Below, piece by piece: positions 48,001-60,100 of a DNA stretch of 64,000 bases. The first letter of the stretch is position 1, and each line of letters starts with the position of its first letter. A program made the position numbers and the translations under genes. This stretch comes from Trichoplusia ni (Eukaryota; Arthropoda; Insecta; Lepidoptera; Noctuidae): positions 6,570,336 to 6,634,335 of the forward strand of contig NC_039486.1 of the NCBI RefSeq assembly GCF_003590095.1, in the 5' to 3' direction. Below the pieces are notes generated by a model. It was not told where the DNA came from. It saw nothing but the letters and a program-made list of their open reading frames with translations, and did not search any database.

Positions 48001-51000
48001 CAAACAATCCAAATTTCAAAAATATGGAGGTTAAATGTAATTGCTTTGGTCACCTAACTATCAGTTAACATAAGGCATGACATACATAAAGATTTGCTCA
48101 GATATTGCTATAAATGTTTATTGAATAAATAAATAACGACATTGAAATTATAATTAAAGTAACATTGTCGACATGTCTGTGTAACATTCACAAAGTCTGT
48201 GCAAGTCATTACGTGAGTATGAAACAAATAACTTAGTATACCTTAAACGTGAGTGGTGGGAAAAACTTATACAAATTCAAACCTCGAACACGGATTGCAA
48301 CTTATGCTTTAAGAAATGGCAAAAAGTCTTCAAACATAGTTTTATATAATATAAATTGTAACATGACATAGTAAGGTGCATAATCGGATACAACAGTCGA
48401 TCATTGAGTCTTGCTTTTTTGATACCATTTCTTAAATCATATGCAAATCTTTAGTTTTTAATGTAATATAATTGTTAATTACTACTATGTACGTACAAAA
48501 ATAAAAGTATGTAGTATCAAAACTCAAATATGTACTACTACGTCGCACCTCACACAAAATATCCAAAAAATATAATCAACGTAGGCCAAGATTAGTTTCT
48601 TAATAAAACAATAAAAATATTTGCAGATATCCTATAAATTCGGCGAATTAGTATGTGGCGCAAATTCAAGGACTTGGACAAATTGCATCCTTGGAAATTA
48701 TGTTATTTGGTTCAATAATACTACTTGCATATTTTATAAATTACATTTGGTTTATAGCATTTCAGTAAAAATGCATTCTAATACCCAAATTAAACTTCCA
48801 AGGAAGAGATCTTCCATATCCTTGAATTTTACAATAAAAGTAACAAGTGTAGACCTTTGTGTATAAATATTATAAAACACAACATACAATATTGTATAAA
48901 TCAGTTCCTGGTTGACGTGGAAACGTAAATTCTTTCTAGTTGCTTAAAAGAAAACTTAGTATGAAGTCAATTGCTTCACGCCAATATAGCCATAACGCCT
49001 CTGTCCTGATAATACACGGAAGACTGAGATAAGTGCACCAATATTTCGTTAATTGTTAGTCGATGTATTTCGATTCTGATACCTATTATAACTCTATGAA
49101 AGTCTAATATTGCTATACAAGGAAATCACACATTAACATTATACCATAGCATGGATTTGCTCATTAAAAATAGATATTGATTGCAAGTGTCAGAAGGAAA
49201 TTGGGGGAAGTATTATAATCTTATTTAATTTGGACGTGTTCTTCGTGCATTTTCTGATAATATTTTCGACAATAAAGGCACAATACGCTATTAAGTCTCT
49301 CCCGTTGTTAGTTAAATTAACGACTAAGATAACCTAAACTAATAAAGCTTTGTTGGTGATTATATCTAATTCATGAGACTCATATTTACACGAAAGAGTA
49401 CAATGAGACCAACATCGTTAAAACAGATTATCCAATTTAAATGTCGGTGCTCTTACATTTGCTACGGACTTAATATTGAGTACAACTTGAGTACATACAG
49501 CTACCTCGGCTTGATGACATCGAGTGGTCTACCGTAAACATAGTCATATCAATTAGCGGTTTCATCTATGAACTACGTTCAACTTGCGTCAACATTGTAT
49601 AAGTTTAATATTTAACGAGTTCTATTTGTGCTAACGCATTTTTTTTCTCTTATTGTATTAATATTTGGCAGGTTTCAAGTCTGTTTATAATTAAGTTTAC
49701 ACACTAAGTAACTAGGATAGCTTACGTCACAAAAATAATCATACCAAATGTTAGTGGGCCGTGAATACTTACTTTTATCGTACATTACCATCAAAATACG
49801 TGTACCATAGCTTCTTCAAAGTAACAGATATAAAAAAAAACAATTAAAATTATCAGTCCACTAAACATTTGGTTGTTTATTGTCCTTAAGATAATTGGTG
49901 TTCACTTACAAGTTCGGGTTTCCCTAATTTAATCGTAATCTCGTAATCTTATCGATACAAATTATTGTAGTAGATAAATAAATTAATCCTAGAGAGTACA
50001 ATATTGTATATGACATATAATAAATAATATATATTAACCATAAAACGTTAATATAATAAACTGCCTGATTTATACAGATAGTTGTACAGATAAAGACTTA
50101 TAACAAGAGTATGTCAATTTAATTGAGACAATAACGTCAACCATGATTCGTATAATATATAAGGTAATAACAAACTAATCTACGAATATAATAATTATAC
50201 TTATGCCAACATATTACGTAAAACTTACGCGAAAACAAACGCTTCGTGAGAAGCCCAGGAAAGGCACGAAATTCATAAGACAGCGCATGTCGCAACATTT
50301 TAATTGATATACTATTAAAAGTATTAATTTCATAAGAACTATTTTATAATTGAACTATCATTTCACTTTCTAGTTTTCTATAATTTTATAAACTTTAGCT
50401 ACCATATCATAAAGCTTTGATAAAGTCCTACATTTACGATTTTCACAATCAATTAATTAATTAATAGGTATTGCAGACTAATTAATATTTCGGTTGACAG
50501 GTAAATGTTTTTAATAAGGCAATGATAGCGTATCGAAGCAGGATAAGTACCATTTACACTGTGTTAAACGTAATACGATAATCAATTATGCCTTATATGC
50601 ACGGTAACATTTTTTCAGTAATTTTACAGCATATTATGAGTAAGTTTTGCGTATTAAAGTATTTCATTCCTGCTTGATACGTATTTGAAAAAAAAACAAA
50701 TATTTAAAGCAAATTGTGTATAGAGGGGATGGCAACGATTTAGCCACATCAAATTTTACATTGCCAGGTCAAGTTCATACACAAGTTTTTATTTGATTTT
50801 CCTTTCGATTATTATCGCAATACCTATATTTAAATACCTATTACTCAAATTGTTGTATCGTAACGTTGTTGTGTCATCACCACTCTTAATTAAATAAAGT
50901 GCATTGTTTTTAGAGTAGATTAAACAATAAAGCTAGGGATGTTACTTCTATATCCAATATGTCATGTTTATAATCTAATTCGTCCACTGGGCGGAGGCTT

Positions 51001-51153
51001 AAGAGACAAATACAATTTCTACATGCCTTATGGCAATCTCATTTGCATTTACTACAATTAATCAATAGGAAGTTGTTTTCAACGTTAAAGCTTACCTCAG
51101 ATACAAAATGATTTTAGCATACAGTTGGTTTTACTGGGCAGGTTGGTGTTGGG
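45039..51153. other. Gene-free DNA and probable 3' UTR of the SIPA1-like gene
   Basis: AT-rich, no exon seen on either strand apart from the MITE at 47.27 kb. The right part just below 51154 should carry the 3' UTR of the minus-strand SIPA1-like gene; the first poly(A) signal read on that strand is AATAAA at about 50793-50788, but the true cleavage site cannot be chosen by eye. Confidence 0.4.
47273..47820. mobile_element. MITE with about 75-bp terminal inverted repeats
   Basis: The left end GTGAGTTAAGAACCCGG (from 47273) and the right end, whose complement reads GTGTGTTAAGAACCCGG (to 47820), pair for about 75 bases, including CATCGTGTTTTTATTGAATT and GAGTCTACAATTCTGAGGAT. The centre is AT-rich and has no coding sequence. 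The target-site duplication is not clear. Confidence 0.75.
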
Positions 51154-54100
51154 TCACTGTCGGTCCACCGTTCTCTTGAGCCACTGGGTGAAGTGTCGCA
51201 GTTGCCACACGGCCCGCGCCGACTCCTCGCGAAGCCGAGCGTTATGACGACGTAAGCGTCGTACCTGTTGCGAGTAATGAGGATTACGTATTTAATTTTA
51301 ATTTTAACGATATTCTTCAATATTGGCATTTTTTATTGCCCATAATCATCATAATAATTAAAATACTATGAAAGGCGAGTGCAACTGAGCCATCGCAGTA
51401 TTACAACTTTGACTTGTCAAATCAATAAAATTAAGGGCTTAGTATTTTAAAAAAAAATTGATTAACAACAATATTGATTATTCAATCAAAGAAGCCACTT
51501 AAATTATTTAACGTTTTTCTGTAAAAACTTACATGCCCATTTTCAAGTATCTAAATAAAGATGTGGAGTATATTTACAGCTTCTTGCGTCAAAAGCATCA
51601 CGGTATTTTACTTGTCAGACTTAAGACTTCTACACGATGCAATATACTCTACTAATATGTTATGTAATAATAGTTACCTCCTCTTCAAGTTGATGTCGGT
51701 GTCGCTGCGAGGCGGCGGCGTCGGCTTCGAGCGCGGCCACGCGCGCCCCCAGCCCGCAGGCACAGTTGGCCGCGACTGTACTGGCTACTGGCACTGTACT
51801 AGCTGCACTCACCGTGCTGGGAGTCGCTTCGGACGTCTGTACAAAGTTTATAACTTATTATTGAATTATTGAATGACGGGTTTCCCATTTATTACTTTAT
51901 TAGTAAGAGGACAGAGGAGGAAGACTAAATGCTACATTATAAGGAAGTAAAAGAGACTTGTCAGGATCGAGAAAGATAGAAAACCTTACACTGGCAAGCG
52001 CCCGTCACTCAAATTTGATGATGATGATGTGAGTTCACTACATTACAATATGAATGAACCAAAATCATTTTCGATTGACCTTTCAGCTATTGCAGAAGCT
52101 TTTATCAGTACAATATTTGGTTGCATAGATTACTAAACAATGCTATTTTGGAGCAGTAAGAGTATACATTTTTCAAATTAATATAATGCAGTTTTTAAAT
52201 AAAGTATAGATTATTTACGAAACAACGGACGATTATGGACTCTAAAACTTAATACCCTTGTCAACCTGTTAGGAAAATATGAGTTTAAAGTAATTACGGA
52301 TAACATTGTCACGTTGTCCGTAATTACTTTAGACTTCTAAGTGTGGCACTTGAATCTGAGTTTCATTTCAAATGCGTCGCTTAAAACTTTCTTAGGCAGA
52401 CATCGAGATTCTTGGGAATCAAAAGTTAATCTATACTAATATATAAAGCTGGAGAGTTTGTTTGTTTGTTTGAACGCGCTAATCTCAGGAACTACTGGTC
52501 CAAATTGAAAAAATATTTTTGTGTTGAATAGACCATTCATCGAGGAAGGCTTTAGGCTATAAACCATCACGCTGCGACTAATAGGAGCGAAGATAGAATG
52601 GAAAATGTAAAAAACAGGGCAGGTATAAATCATAACTTATATCTTCTACCCACGGGAACGAAGTCGCGGGCAACAGCTAGTAAAGTCATGTACGTGTAGT
52701 CACGTTTGTCAGTCTGAGTAATAGCGAATGAGATAATACTATTTGTGCGTACAAAACTCTCTAGACTATTTTGTTTGTAAACAAATAATTTTTTTAAAAT
52801 CTGATATCTCAATATAGTTATCTCGATATCACGATAGAGAAGTAATTCTTAGAAAAAATAACCTTTTCGGTATAAACTAATCGGATAACATGTTTTCCGC
52901 TGATTGTAAACAAAGATGTGATAAAAAAGCTAAGTCAATGAAAATCATGAATGAATGTGCTCCGATATCTGTTTTGAGTGTTCAGCAAGTCATAAGACGG
53001 AAAAATAGAAAGCAGGAAGGGTGGATTTTGTCGTGCAGGTGGGAAAATTGGGCTATAAATTACAACGTACAATACATAAGTAAGCATTAGAAATGTATCA
53101 ATAATCTTTCTTAAGTATTATTTACAACTTGTAATTTATGACTTCCCAAAATGTAGAAAACCCCACATTCAATGATTTAGGAAGTCATAAATATTTAATA
53201 ACAAATATCTTAAACTATCGATTGGTTATCAGATAAGGAACCTTTGTACACTATTTGGATTTCCCACAGTGAGACGTAAACATCCTGCATAGATTGGTAA
53301 CAAGTAATCTATGTTGTATAAAACTGATTACTTGGGTATTGTGCTCAAGGTTTGTAATAAATGATCAATAAATAATCTAATCACGGAATAATACTTTTGA
53401 CACGGTGTAATTAGTGGGTAATTTAATGAACTGTGTGCTGCCAAATGATATAAAATCTCTAACACCAATTTACAACGTGTTTGAAAAATTCTGTTTCTCA
53501 GTCCATAAAAAATTGAGGCACAAGAGTATTTAGAAAATGGAGGATAGTCGAAAACACGATGAACGCTACATAAAAAAAAAATACATGTATCTATTTTCTC
53601 GAAACAAAAAATCTATAACAAAAACACACTCATTATGCCCTTTTTTAGTGATTTAGAATTTCTGACACATAAAAATATTTATATTGTATTTGGAATAACA
53701 AATGATTAAACTTACAACGGAGACGTCATTCCAGGAGTCGGCGCTAGTTTCGTTGGCAATTGTTTCTAATGAGGGGTCGGTGTTGTCCATCGATGGGTAT
53801 TGGTGCTCCTCACAGATCTGAACAGAAGAAAATATTCTAATTAATTAAATAATAAACAATAAACTAACATTGAAGGTAACACCGAATCGGCCCAGTGGAC
53901 ACTCTGTCTTGGCCACTCGTTTTTTGTAATTACCTTAACGGTAAATGGCATACGAAACACCAAACACCCTGTATGATGTAGGATCATTATGATGTTAGGT
54001 CAGACAGATTGAAGGTATCCAGGTGGAGATTTATAAAATATTTCAATCTTACAATTGTGCCGTTCCAAAAAAATGACACACTTAATTTGTTCAAAGAAAA

Positions 54101-57100
54101 ACTCCATAAATGTTAAAGACAATGCCATTATCGTAGTTAATTTTTGAGATCTTGATTTTGAAATTGTAATCGAATTTATAAGGTAATGTTACTGAATATC
54201 AATTAAGTATCCCTGTGTTACTGTGTACGCCTTAGAAATGGACAGGGTTTCTACCCATGAAGCTGTACCATGAATGTAATAGATGACTAATAATAATAAT
54301 TAGGTCATCGCGCCATTTGTCAGGACGTAATAATTAAAATTACATGATTCACAATTTGATTAAATCGTTATCTTAAGGATTAAAAAACGAAATCTAAAAA
54401 AAAATCGAATGTCTTTAAAAACAGGAAAATCACGAATAACGAACAGTCGACAAGATAATGAACGATAATCGCTCGATGAAGAAATTAATGTGTCTTCTCA
54501 AAGATAATATCAGTATAATAAACCTGGTTAGCGATGTTCGAGTGATAAATAAACTTACCTAATTTTTAATGTTTCATTGAGGCTTATTTATGTTTCATGT
54601 ATAGACCGGCAGTTCCGACAAAATGATTATACGATGCTAAAAGCTCGGTAACTCAAACCATGTCGAAAAGCCAAAATATCGGCTCAGCGGTGCACAGAAG
54701 GGATCCTTCATTTATTATAATAAATAAAAAACTATCACAAGCAATTCAAACTCTTTAACTGATCAGTTACAAGTTATCGTCAAACATTATGTATGAAGTC
54801 CGGACCAAACTCTCCGTGTTACTGATAATTGCGCAAGAATCTTGGGTTGCGTATAAGGGGGTTTAGTATAGATAGATATATTTTAATAACTATAAGCTTT
54901 ACAACCTTTGAATATAGGCTTTAAAATTACCCCGGGACTCTTCAACTGCCTGACACTGTCCGCATTTTTGTCGTATAGGCTCTTATGCAAATTTTTCAAA
55001 TGTATGTGGACACGTCAGAGACATACGGGCGGGGCAAACTGAGCCCAACAGGGTCCACAATGGTTATGTATTTTTATATTTTTTAGACCTTCATGTACGT
55101 TACAGAACGCAATAAATGAATGAGTATTGAGCCACCAGAAGTATGGCATGTTACCTGCAGCATGGCCCGGGTGGCGGTGTGTACTAGCGCGGCCCAGTCC
55201 AGCGCGCCCGCGTCGGGCAGCGGCAGCGGCGCCGCGCCGGCCGCGCCCCCGCCCGCCTCCCTGCTGCCGCGCCCGCCCTCACCCAGTAACATGACATGTG
55301 TTACCTGCAGCATGGCCCGGGTGGCGGTGTGTACTAGCGCGGCCCAGTCCAGCGCGCCCGCGTCGGGCAGCGGCAGCGGCGCCGCGCCGGCCGCGCCCCC
55401 GCCCGCCTCCCTGCTGCCGCGCCCGCCCTCACCCAGTAACATGACATGTGTTACCTGCAGCATGGCCCGGGTGGCGGTGTGTACTAGCGCGGCCCAGTCC
55501 AGCGCGCCCGCGTCGGGCAGCGGCAGCGGCGCCGCGCCGGCCGCGCCCCCGCCCGCCTCCCTGCTGCCGCGCCCGCCCTCACCCAGTAACATGACATGTG
55601 TTACCTGCAGCATGGCCCGGGTGGCGGTGTGTACTAGCGCGGCCCAGTCCAGCGCGCCCGCGTCGGGCAGCGGCAGCGGCGCCGCGCCGGCCGCGCCCCC
55701 GCCCGCCTCCCTGCTGCCGCGCCCGCCCTCACCCAGTAACATGACATGTGTTACCTGCAGCATGGCCCGGGTGGCGGTGTGTACTAGCGCGGCCCAGTCC
55801 AGCGCGCCCGCGTCGGGCAGCGGCAGCGGCGCCGCGCCGGCCGCGCCCCCGCCCGCCTCCCTGCTGCCGCGCCCGCCCTCACCCAGTAACATGACATGTG
55901 TTACCTGCAGCATGGCCCGGGTGGCGGTGTGTACTAGCGCGGCCCAGTCCAGCGCGCCCGCGTCGGGCAGCGGCAGCGGCGCCGCGCCGGCCGCGCCCCC
56001 GCCCGCCTCCCTGCTGCCGCGCCCGCCCTCACCCAGTAACATGACATGTGTTACCTGCAGCATGGCCCGGGTGGCGGTGTGTACTAGCGCGGCCCAGTCC
56101 AGCGCGCCCGCGTCGGGCAGCGGCAGCGGCGCCGCGCCGGCCGCGCCCCCGCCCGCCTCCCTGCTGCCGCGCCCGCCCTCACCCAGTAACATGACATGTG
56201 TTACCTGCAGCATGGCCCGGGTGGCGGTGTGTACTAGCGCGGCCCAGTCCAGCGCGCCCGCGTCGGGCAGCGGCAGCGGCGCCGCGCCGGCCGCGCCCCC
56301 GCCCGCCTCCCTGCTGCCGCGCCCGCCCTCACCCAGTAACATGACATGTGTTACCTGCAGCATGGCCCGGGTGGCGGTGTGTACTAGCGCGGCCCAGTCC
56401 AGCGCGCCCGCGTCGGGCAGCGGCAGCGGCGCCGCGCCGGCCGCGCCCCCGCCCGCCTCCCTGCTGCCGCGCCCGCCCTCACCCAGTAACATGACATGTG
56501 TTACCTGCAGCATGGCCCGGGTGGCGGTGTGTACTAGCGCGGCCCAGTCCAGCGCGCCCGCGTCGGGCAGCGGCAGCGGCGCCGCGCCGGCCGCGCCCCC
56601 GCCCGCCTCCCTGCTGCCGCGCCCGCCCTCACCCAGTAACATGACATGTGTTACCTGCAGCATGGCCCGGGTGGCGGTGTGTACTAGCGCGGCCCAGTCC
56701 AGCGCGCCCGCGTCGGGCAGCGGCAGCGGCGCCGCGCCGGCCGCGCCCCCGCCCGCCTCCCTGCTGCCGCGCCCGCCCTCACCCAGTAACATGACATGTG
56801 TTACCTGCAGCATGGCCCGGGTGGCGGTGTGTACTAGCGCGGCCCAGTCCAGCGCGCCCGCGTCGGGCAGCGGCAGCGGCGCCGCGCCGGCCGCGCCCCC
56901 GCCCGCCTCCCTGCTGCCGCGCCCGCCCTCACCCAGTAACATGACATGTGTTACCTGCAGCATGGCCCGGGTGGCGGTGTGTACTAGCGCGGCCCAGTCC
57001 AGCGCGCCCGCGTCGGGCAGCGGCAGCGGCGCCGCGCCGGCCGCGCCCCCGCCCGCCTCCCTGCTGCCGCGCCCGCCCTCACCCAGCTCCGCGTCCATCA

Positions 57101-60100
57101 TGCGGATTAGGTCTTCCTGTGGACGAGATTAGACAGATACAGTCTTTAGTTGCGTTTTTTATCATGATAGTGTTGTTAGGGATTAAGTATCGCGATTAAT
57201 AAAGCCGCGTCATAATGCTATCTTGCAAGCAACGTGGGCTATTCTATAAAAAAATGTGATTTTTCAATGTCACTATATTAGGTAAAAAATCATTGATATT
57301 AATATGAGAAAAGAATGTTATCAAGTAATTAACTTTGGAATCCTTTTTTTACTTACAAAAGTGTTATTTTCCAAAAGTTCAGTGCAGCAAGTTACGTATG
57401 AGCATCTTGTACTTACGGTGAGAGATGATGTGTTGGCGGAGGCCCGCTTCTGTCGCGCGTGTCGCGGCGAGGCGGCGTCGTCGTGAGAGCGTCGCCGCAG
57501 CGCTGCCTCGGGCGCCGGCGACGTCTGCGGAGAGCGGCGTCCGCTGCGGCAGGAACCGCCTGGGGATGGGGGTACGCAATAAAATTATGAGATCTCAGTC
57601 TTATTTTATGGCTAAAGAAAGTGAAACGATTATTAATTTTACATATTAGTACTACTCGCGCCATCTACCGAACGTTGTACAAAGCTACTTAATCCTACTA
57701 GCGCCATCTAGTTGCCGATCATCTAGTTGTCACATCATGACAAAAATCTGGTAAAACACGTTTGTGCTATTACAATATTCTTTGACGATACGATTTGGTG
57801 ATTTTCTATTGGCGGGCTCGTCTGTGTCATAGATCTTTGAAACGGGGGATTTCTTTTTAAACGACTCCCGGAAGAAGGAATTTTAATCCTTGTCTCAAGA
57901 GATTTACAAACATACGAATCACATGCACAAAGACACCCAGACTCAGAAAAAACATTCGTGGATCACACAAATTCTTGTCCTACGCGGGGATCGAACGCGC
58001 GACACGACCGCAACCATTCGGCTATCCGTGCAGTCGAAATTGCAGATTGTCGAAATCAGGCCATATTCTAACAACTACGTATAGTATAGTAGTCCTCACC
58101 CGTGCCATAGCCGGAGCTGTCGGAGCGCGGCGGCGAGTGTCCCCGCTCGTAGGCGCGGCGCGGGCGGCCCGGCTGCTGCGCGTCCGCGCGCGCCAGCGGG
58201 GCCCACTCCTCCAGCCCCGCCTCGCACTGGCACTTCGAGCTCGATGCGAACGTCACTGTCACCTGCGACCCAACAACCTTACAATCGATATACACTCAAA
58301 ACATTTAAATTTTTTAAGGGCCGATTTTTCAATCGTCCTTTAACTTCTGTCTGAGGAATAAATATGGCCATTTGACATATTTTCTAAACAAAAGCAGTGA
58401 AAAATCGGCTCTTGTAGATTATTTACAAAGAGTCCGTAACGGTTAAACCCTATTAAAATTTAAGTATCCCAGTCAAAATCACAAACAATTTGCTAGCAAT
58501 ATTACATGTTTGACTATAATACAAAGATCGTACCGTAACGGGGTCAGACGTCTTGAGTAAGTCGACGAGTTGTTCGTGATGTAGCGCGACGACGGCGGCG
58601 CGACACACCTCCAGCAGGCGCGCGCCGCGCTTGATGCCGGCGCGGGCCGCGCAGCCTGTACTCTCCACCAGGGTCACTAGCCCGTCCGGCTGGACGTGGA
58701 AACCTGAAGGATAGGAATACGAAATTAACATTAACTTACATTTTAAGGAGTATGAGACTTGGCCTTATTCTGGAAATCAGAACAAAAATTTACAATTTTC
58801 TTGATTTTAAGTGGATTTTACACGAGATATAATATAATATTAAACAACTTACTCAACGCCATCTAGTCTCAAACTGAACAAAGCTTGTACTATGAGTATC
58901 TAATAGGTAATTGATAAATAACCTTATATAGATTTCTAAATACATACATGTTATAGATAAATTGCATCCAGACACAGAATAAATAACCAAGCTCATTACA
59001 TAGACATTTGACGTAAGTGGGAATCTAACCCACGATCTCTGGTATAGCATTTTGGTCCATTAACCACTAGACTAGCAGGCCAGTCAAACTAGTACTGGAC
59101 TTACAAAGTGTCACATTGCTGGGCACAGGCCTCGTCATAGGCGATTTCAGAGTCTAATATTTGGAATCCAAGTTTCTCCATGATGTATTCCTTCACCGTT
59201 TGTCAATTGAGTCTTAGATGAATGAACGTATTATATTATGATGTAGTCCATACCGAGTTGCGGCTGCGCGCCCCTCTCGAGCGTGATCTCGTCGAGCGCG
59301 CGCGCGTGCGGCGGCGCGACGGCGGCCAGGCGCCGCAGCAGCGCCGCGCCCGCGCCGCGCACGCGCACGCTCTCGCCGCGGTGGTAGTACACGCGCGTCC
59401 AGCCCGAGCTCACCACCCAGCCTGCACGACAACAATACTAATCACTACACTCGTTATTTGTAGAAGCGTTAAAAAAAAATACATCATTCACAAGGAAAAA
59501 ATACCCCTCGCTGTAAAGAATATTTGTATCGCGGGAGATTTCACAAACTTTCAAGTCACATACACAAAGACAAATCCAGACGCAGGGTAAGCATTCCTGG
59601 ATCACACAAACGCTTGTTTACGCGGAGATTACCTCAACCACTCGGCTTGCAGTCAAATTTGCGATGCTCTAGGCGTGTTTATTTAAAATAACTATTAATA
59701 GTACGACAATTTTGGCAATTATTTGAGATTTCAAAAATGCAAAGACATACATTCAAAAAATTATAAAAGAGAAACGAGTTTTAAGAAATATTAATAAATT
59801 ACTATTCTGACAGTTTACAAAAGGAAATAGACAATAACTTTTCGTTAAAGCTCTCAGAAGAGCTAACTCGCGTTTCGAGATTAAAGTCGCGCACAAAACG
59901 AAATTGAATGGAATAACAATACCTTGTTTATGATTTAAAATGTTAAGTTTATATCATGCAAATATAATCTGATTTTATTTAAATCTAATCAAAATTATAG
60001 ACTTACCTAGCAGATAGGTTGTTGGTATAACAAGAACAATCTGCCGCGTACTATCCTCAACGAAAACTACAGTGTCAGCCGATATACCCATCATGCAATC

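Noticed and set aside
55151..57086. CRISPR-like or satellite array
   Set aside because: Units are directly adjacent, identical and 150 bp with no spacers, and lie in a coding exon of an animal gene.
55120..57132. 670-codon plus-strand open frame across the tandem array
   Set aside because: It is the antisense of a GC-rich repeat whose minus-strand frame joins correctly to SIPA1-like exons. The plus frame has no splice signals or domain and is open only because the 150-bp unit lacks stops.
57975..58343. 122-codon plus-strand frame
   Set aside because: Antisense of the GC-rich SIPA1-like exon 58100-58262 and an adjacent SINE; no independent evidence.
59025..59080. tRNA gene
   Set aside because: A and B boxes are present but no acceptor stem pairs and the sequence continues as a repeat body. 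The same holds for the tRNA-like heads at 32.8, 11.3 and 58.0 kb.
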